From a bacterium (GTDB lineage: Bacteria; Patescibacteriota; Microgenomatia; Levybacterales; UBA12049), in assembly GCA_021784535.1 (NCBI GenBank), contig JAJYHW010000072.1:1-8114 (forward strand): a stretch of DNA of 8,114 nt. Reading direction: 5' to 3'. Positions 4,397 to 8,114 of the stretch are shown here, piece after piece. Numbering within the stretch: position 1 is the first letter of the stretch; each line of letters starts with the position of its first letter. Under the pieces are notes generated by a model, which saw only the letters and a program-made list of their open reading frames with translations, made no database searches and was not told the origin of the DNA. The translations under genes and the position numbers were made by a program.

Positions 4397-7153
4397 ATGC
4401 TAGGTTTAATCAACAAATTCTTCGATCCAAATAAGCGGGAAATTAATACCCTTCAGCCAATTATTGACGCGATTAACGCGGAAGAGGAAAATGTTACCAA
4501 ATTAAAAGAAAAAGATTTTGCGATAAAGACACAGGAATTTAAAACACGCATCAAAAACGGAGAACAATTGATGAATCTGCTTCCTGAAGCATTTGCGCTG
4601 ACCCGTGAGGCAAGTCGGAGAGTACTTGGTATGAGGCAGTTTGATACACAAATGATGGGCGGAATTGTTTTGGCGCAAGGGAAAATTGCTGAGCAAAAAA
4701 CCGGTGAAGGAAAAACGTTGACAGCTGTTTCAGCATTGTATTTGCATAGCCTGATGGGCAAAGGTGCGCATCTGGTAACAGTAAATGATTATCTTGCCCG
4801 TCGTGATGCCGGCTGGATGGGGCCGGTATTCCATTTACTTGGTGTTTCAGTTGCCGCGATGATTAATGAGCAGTCATTTATTTATGATCCGGAATTTATC
4901 AATAAAGAAGCAAGTGATTACCGACTGCTCCATCTTAAGCCAATCAGCCGCAAAGAGGCGTATGATGCGGACGTAACGTATGGTATCAATTCAGAATTCG
5001 GATTTGACTATCTCCGTGATAATATGGCGCAGGATATTTCAGGCGTAGTACAGCGGGGATATTATTATGCTATTGTTGATGAAGTCGACTCTGTTTTGAT
5101 TGATGAAGCCCGCACCCCTCATATTATTTCAGCACCTGATGAATCCCCGTCCAAGCGCTATTATGAATATGCCCAGGTTATTGATAAATTAGTTCCGGAA
5201 ACCGATTATAAAATTGATGAAAAATTCCGTACAGCGCATCTGACAGATCATGGTATCGGAAAAATTGAGAAATTGTATGGCATAAAAGATATTTATGAAA
5301 AAGATTTTGATACCGTTTATCATCTGGAAGCAGCGCTTAAGGCACGCGCGTTGTTTCATCGCGAAAAAGATTATATTGTCAAAGATAACCAGATCATTCT
5401 TGTTGATGAGTTTACCGGACGGCTTCTTGAAGGACGCCGGCTTTCCGAAGGGATTCATCAGGCGATTGAAGCGAAGGAAGGCGTGCCTATCCAGCGCGAA
5501 TCAAAAACACTCGCGACTGTTTCTTTGCAGAATTATTTCCGGCTATATGATCGTCTTGCTGGCATGACAGGTACTGCAGTGACTGAAGCTGAGGAGTTTA
5601 AAAAAATTTACAAACTGGATGTCGTTGTTATTCCGACATATCGACCGGTTTGCCGTCTTGACCACTCTGACGCAGTATATAAAACCAGCCGATCGAAATA
5701 TACAGCAGTTGTAAACGCGATTGAAGAAGCCCACAAAAAAGGACAGCCGGTACTTGTCGGTACGACATCGATTGACAAAAATGAAATTATTTCAGAACTT
5801 TTAAAACGGCGTAAAATCAAACACGAGGTACTTAATGCAAAGAATCATTTGAGGGAAGCTGAGATTATCGCAAATGCCGGCAGGAAGGGTGCTGTAACTG
5901 TTGCTACCAACATGGCCGGTCGTGGAGTTGATATTGTTCTGGGCGGAGAAACTCCGAAAAATGAAGACGGAACAGTCAAAAAGAATTCCGCGGAATATAA
6001 AGCATGGGAAAAAGAGCATAAAGAAGTGCTTGAAGCAGGCGGGCTATATGTTATCGGGACAGAGCGTCATGAATCACGACGTATTGATAATCAGCTCCGC
6101 GGGCGATCAGGGCGTCAGGGCGATCCGGGAGCTTCACGATTTTTTGTTTCATTAGATGACGATATTATGCGGCTTTTTGGAGGAGATCGTATTGCTGGGC
6201 TTATGACACGGTTTAATATGCCGGAGGATGTGCCTCTTGAGCATTCGTTGGTTACCAAATCGATTGAAAACGCGCAGGTAAAGGTAGAAGGATTTAATTT
6301 TGATACTCGTAAACATCTGGTTGAGTATGATGACGTGTTAAATAGACAGCGTGAAATTATTTATGGCCGCCGGCGAAAAGTGCTCGAAAGCTCACTTGAC
6401 GGAAAAGATGTTTTGAAATCAACAATTAAGGAAAAGATCAATAAATCAGTAAATACTCTTGTCGAATTAGCCTTTGCCAATCAAATCACAACAAATGCTT
6501 CTGTTAACGAAGAAATCGCTGATGCATTTGATACGATCATTCCCTTTGACGATACATCAAAAAAGCAATTATATCAGCAACTTGAACAGTATCATGAAGC
6601 TGATGAGAAGGTAACGTTTCTTACCGGAATTGCTGCTGACGTTTATGACAAAAGAGAAGAGCAGTTGGGAGAGCCATTGATGCGGCAGGTTGAAAGATTT
6701 GTGATGCTTTCTGTTATGGATAATTTGTGGACAAGTCATCTGGATGCGATTGATAATCTGCGTCAGGGGATCGGTCTTCGCGGCTATGCGCAGCGTGATC
6801 CGCTGGTGGAGTATAAAAATGAAGCATTCAGAATGTTTGAACAGTTGATTTGGGCAATGGATGATGAAATTGTCCATCGAATATATAAAATCCAAGTGCA
6901 GCAGCCCGCGCAGCAGGAGACTCATATGCATGTCGATGGCAGTCTTCATCAGGGGTTGGCGCATCCGGAAGAAGTATTGGTATCTCAGCCTAAAAAACTG
7001 GTGACAAATACTCCTGAAAGTGAAGTTTCAGAGGAATTGCGCAATAACGCAAAGCAAAACGGAAAAACCACACATAAATTGAGTAGAAATGATCCTTGCT
7101 GGTGCGGTTCAGGCAAGAAATGGAAAAAATGTCACTATCCTGCTATTTCATAA
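4397..7153 (+). CDS. secA: Preprotein translocase ATPase SecA
   Basis: SecA is the motor that pushes unfolded preproteins through the SecYEG channel using ATP, at the cytoplasmic membrane. Landmarks in order: Walker A GEGKT (103-107) in EQKTGEGKT; TVNDYLARRD; YGINSEFGFDYLRDN; the Walker B-type DEVDS (228-232) followed by DEARTP; the preprotein cross-linking region; MTGTAVTEAEEF; NMAGRGVDIVLGG (to 517); the second-motor arginine motif in RRIDNQLRGRSGRQGD (561-576); scaffold and wing; SVMDNLWTSHLDAIDNLRQGI; a low-complexity linker; and a C-terminal zinc finger with C901, C903, C912 and H913. At 918 residues it is full length and intact. Compared with the common form it has an insert at ~160-186 (FIYDPEF...) and another at ~518-547 after VLGG. 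Two changes are seen in a conserved stretch: YGINSEF where YGTNNEF is usual. It has no SD. The upstream leader and terminator suggest regulation. It converges on a LysR-type gene. Confidence 0.99.
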   Translation: MLGLINKFFDPNKREINTLQPIIDAINAEEENVTKLKEKDFAIKTQEFKTRIKNGEQLMNLLPEAFALTREASRRVLGMRQFDTQMMGGIVLAQGKIAEQKTGEGKTLTAVSALYLHSLMGKGAHLVTVNDYLARRDAGWMGPVFHLLGVSVAAMINEQSFIYDPEFINKEASDYRLLHLKPISRKEAYDADVTYGINSEFGFDYLRDNMAQDISGVVQRGYYYAIVDEVDSVLIDEARTPHIISAPDESPSKRYYEYAQVIDKLVPETDYKIDEKFRTAHLTDHGIGKIEKLYGIKDIYEKDFDTVYHLEAALKARALFHREKDYIVKDNQIILVDEFTGRLLEGRRLSEGIHQAIEAKEGVPIQRESKTLATVSLQNYFRLYDRLAGMTGTAVTEAEEFKKIYKLDVVVIPTYRPVCRLDHSDAVYKTSRSKYTAVVNAIEEAHKKGQPVLVGTTSIDKNEIISELLKRRKIKHEVLNAKNHLREAEIIANAGRKGAVTVATNMAGRGVDIVLGGETPKNEDGTVKKNSAEYKAWEKEHKEVLEAGGLYVIGTERHESRRIDNQLRGRSGRQGDPGASRFFVSLDDDIMRLFGGDRIAGLMTRFNMPEDVPLEHSLVTKSIENAQVKVEGFNFDTRKHLVEYDDVLNRQREIIYGRRRKVLESSLDGKDVLKSTIKEKINKSVNTLVELAFANQITTNASVNEEIADAFDTIIPFDDTSKKQLYQQLEQYHEADEKVTFLTGIAADVYDKREEQLGEPLMRQVERFVMLSVMDNLWTSHLDAIDNLRQGIGLRGYAQRDPLVEYKNEAFRMFEQLIWAMDDEIVHRIYKIQVQQPAQQETHMHVDGSLHQGLAHPEEVLVSQPKKLVTNTPESEVSEELRNNAKQNGKTTHKLSRNDPCWCGSGKKWKKCHYPAIS

Positions 7154-7196
7154 GATCTCGATTTAATAGATTTCTGATAATCTCAGCTTCCCGTTG

Positions 7197-8045
7197 TTAA
7201 ATATTTTTAAGTGCCTGCAGAAGATCTTGGATAAATGGAGCGGTAGTATATTGTTTTTGTACAATAAGACAATATTTTCTTGTCCATCGGATTGGCATTT
7301 TCTGTTTTATTAAACTTCCCTGGTCAAGATCACTTTTGATAAAATTTTCAGGCAATAAAGCTATTCCGCTACCCAGAAGAGCTAACTCCCGCATAAAAGT
7401 AACACTGGTTGATTCTGCGCAAATTGTTGGCTGGATGCCATGTCGTATAAATTGTTCGTCAATTTGAGATCTTGTATGCGAACCTTTGTTATATAAAATA
7501 AAAGGGACGTGGGTAAGCGGTTCTGAAAATTGCCGGGAAGAGACAGGGATAAGTTCTTCTGTAAGCGTTTGGAGTAAGGAAAGATTTTTTGGTATTGCGT
7601 AAGTTTTATGTACGACACATAACGCTGCGTCAAGAGCTCCTAGCTGCAGCTGTTGCAATAATTTTCCAGTTGCGTCAATGGTCAATTCAAGAGCGTATTT
7701 TTCTATTCGGGTATGTGATTGCAAAAATTTTCCAAGGCGTAGCGCAATATTGTCAAACATACCCAGAGAATAGACGGGTATTTGCGTTTTTCTTATTTCG
7801 GGATCATGTGCATGTGACCAGAGCTGCAGTATTTTTTCTCCGATGATCACAAGAGATTTTCCGTCACGGGTCAGGTGGAGTTGTTTGCCTTTTTGCTGGA
7901 AAAGCTTTGTGTGAAGCTCTTTTTCAAGACGGTGGATTGACTGAGTCAAAGCTGACTGGGTGATAAAAATTTTTTCTGCAGTTCTGGTTAAATTACCTTC
8001 CTGAACAACAAGTAAAAAACGTTTAAGTTCCTCTATCATAAACAT
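7197..8045 (-). CDS. LysR-type transcriptional regulator
   Basis: This is a cytosolic DNA-binding regulator that usually acts as a tetramer and responds to a small-molecule co-inducer. The N-terminus is a typical LysR winged helix-turn-helix: EELKRFLLVVQEGNLTRTAEKIFITQSALTQSIHRLEKEL (residues 5-44), with the recognition helix near 30-40, followed by KLFQQKGKQLHLTRDGK. Residues ~90-282 form the expected two-lobed periplasmic-binding-protein-like effector domain, which is weakly characteristic. The length (282) is slightly short of the usual 290-310. The ATG at 8045 and an in-frame ATG at 8039 are both possible; the second gives the common MIEELKRF start and fits the predicted transcript start better. 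The ligand and target are unknown. Such regulators often control a divergent neighbour, but only 69 bases upstream are visible. Confidence 0.93.
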   Translation of the reverse strand: MFMIEELKRFLLVVQEGNLTRTAEKIFITQSALTQSIHRLEKELHTKLFQQKGKQLHLTRDGKSLVIIGEKILQLWSHAHDPEIRKTQIPVYSLGMFDNIALRLGKFLQSHTRIEKYALELTIDATGKLLQQLQLGALDAALCVVHKTYAIPKNLSLLQTLTEELIPVSSRQFSEPLTHVPFILYNKGSHTRSQIDEQFIRHGIQPTICAESTSVTFMRELALLGSGIALLPENFIKSDLDQGSLIKQKMPIRWTRKYCLIVQKQYTTAPFIQDLLQALKNI

Positions 8046-8049
8046 TATT

Positions 8050-8079
8050 AATATATCATAAAATACATTAATTTTACAA
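8050..8079 (-). promoter_or_regulatory. Candidate promoter of the LysR-type gene
   Basis: On the minus strand TTGTAA (8074-8079) is followed after 18 bases by TATATT (8050-8055), preceded by TGA (8056-8058), an extended -10. Transcription would begin at about 8042-8044, at the first ATG, leaving a leader of 3-5 bases for the ATG at 8039. Two ATTAAT sequences (8047-8052 and 8067-8072) flank the spacer and could form an autoregulatory site, but such AT-rich words are common here. Confidence 0.4.
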
Positions 8080-8114
8080 ATAGATTACGTTTTGATATCC
8101 TCTGTTTTTATGGC

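Noticed and set aside
6569..6964. 131-codon open frame on the minus strand inside secA
   Set aside because: It lies wholly within a highly conserved part of secA, has no recognisable domain, and is a codon-usage shadow.
7168..7183. Dyad AGATT...AATCT between secA and the LysR gene as a bidirectional terminator
   Set aside because: The stem is only five mostly A-T pairs with no T-tract on either side, too weak to call.
8110..8114. ATG at 8110 as the start of a divergent gene
   Set aside because: Only five bases are visible, with no SD and no codons to judge.
1..8114. CRISPR array, tRNA or rRNA genes
   Set aside because: I found no spaced direct repeats, no cloverleaf-like TTCRA stretch with matching arms, and no rRNA-like segment in the intergenic regions.

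Overview
The window is a compact, moderately AT-rich bacterial chromosome segment of housekeeping genes. It most resembles the Candidate Phyla Radiation (Patescibacteria), perhaps the Microgenomates side. The evidence for this is short intergenic gaps, a MurJ with little of the charge pattern of the E. coli protein, an S20 with a long Lys/Ala tail, a SecA with a FIYDPEF-type insert after the first helicase motifs, and several genes with no Shine-Dalgarno (SD) sequence. UGG encodes Trp and UGA appears only as stop, so the code looks standard. The class-level placement is an inference.

Region by region: (1) Bases 1-~100 look like the right end of an IS200/IS605-type element: the last codons of a probable Y1 transposase, then a perfect 10-bp hairpin. 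It abuts a short-chain dehydrogenase (to 705) that has lost its N-terminal Gly-rich NAD(P)-binding motif, so the SDR is probably interrupted. (2) murJ (709-2379, minus) converges on the SDR with 3 bases between stop codons. (3) A 61-bp gap holds interleaved divergent promoters for murJ and for rpsT (2441-2800, plus). rpsT is followed by an AT-rich perfect hairpin and serS (2842-4092). (4) Bases 4093-4396 are the most unusual part: a promoter with perfect TTGACA, a near-consensus SD that can fold into a helix, a 17-codon Lys/Ala ORF (4225-4278), a ladder of overlapping hairpins, and a strong intrinsic terminator. (5) secA (4397-7153) starts 30 bases after the terminator. (6) A LysR-type regulator (7197-8045, minus) converges on secA; its target gene is not visible.

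Functionally, rpsT and serS belong to translation, secA to protein export and murJ to lipid II flipping for the cell wall. The most interesting possibility is that the 4161-4366 unit is a leader-peptide/attenuator controlling secA. The competing explanation is that it is an independent gene for a tiny polycationic protein, with secA transcribed from its own nearly leaderless promoter. The sequence permits both. A second recurring pattern is that rpsT, serS, secA and the LysR gene all have a -10-like hexamer ending about 5-12 bases before their start codon and no SD, as expected for leaderless or nearly leaderless mRNAs, whereas murJ and the tiny ORF have clear SDs.
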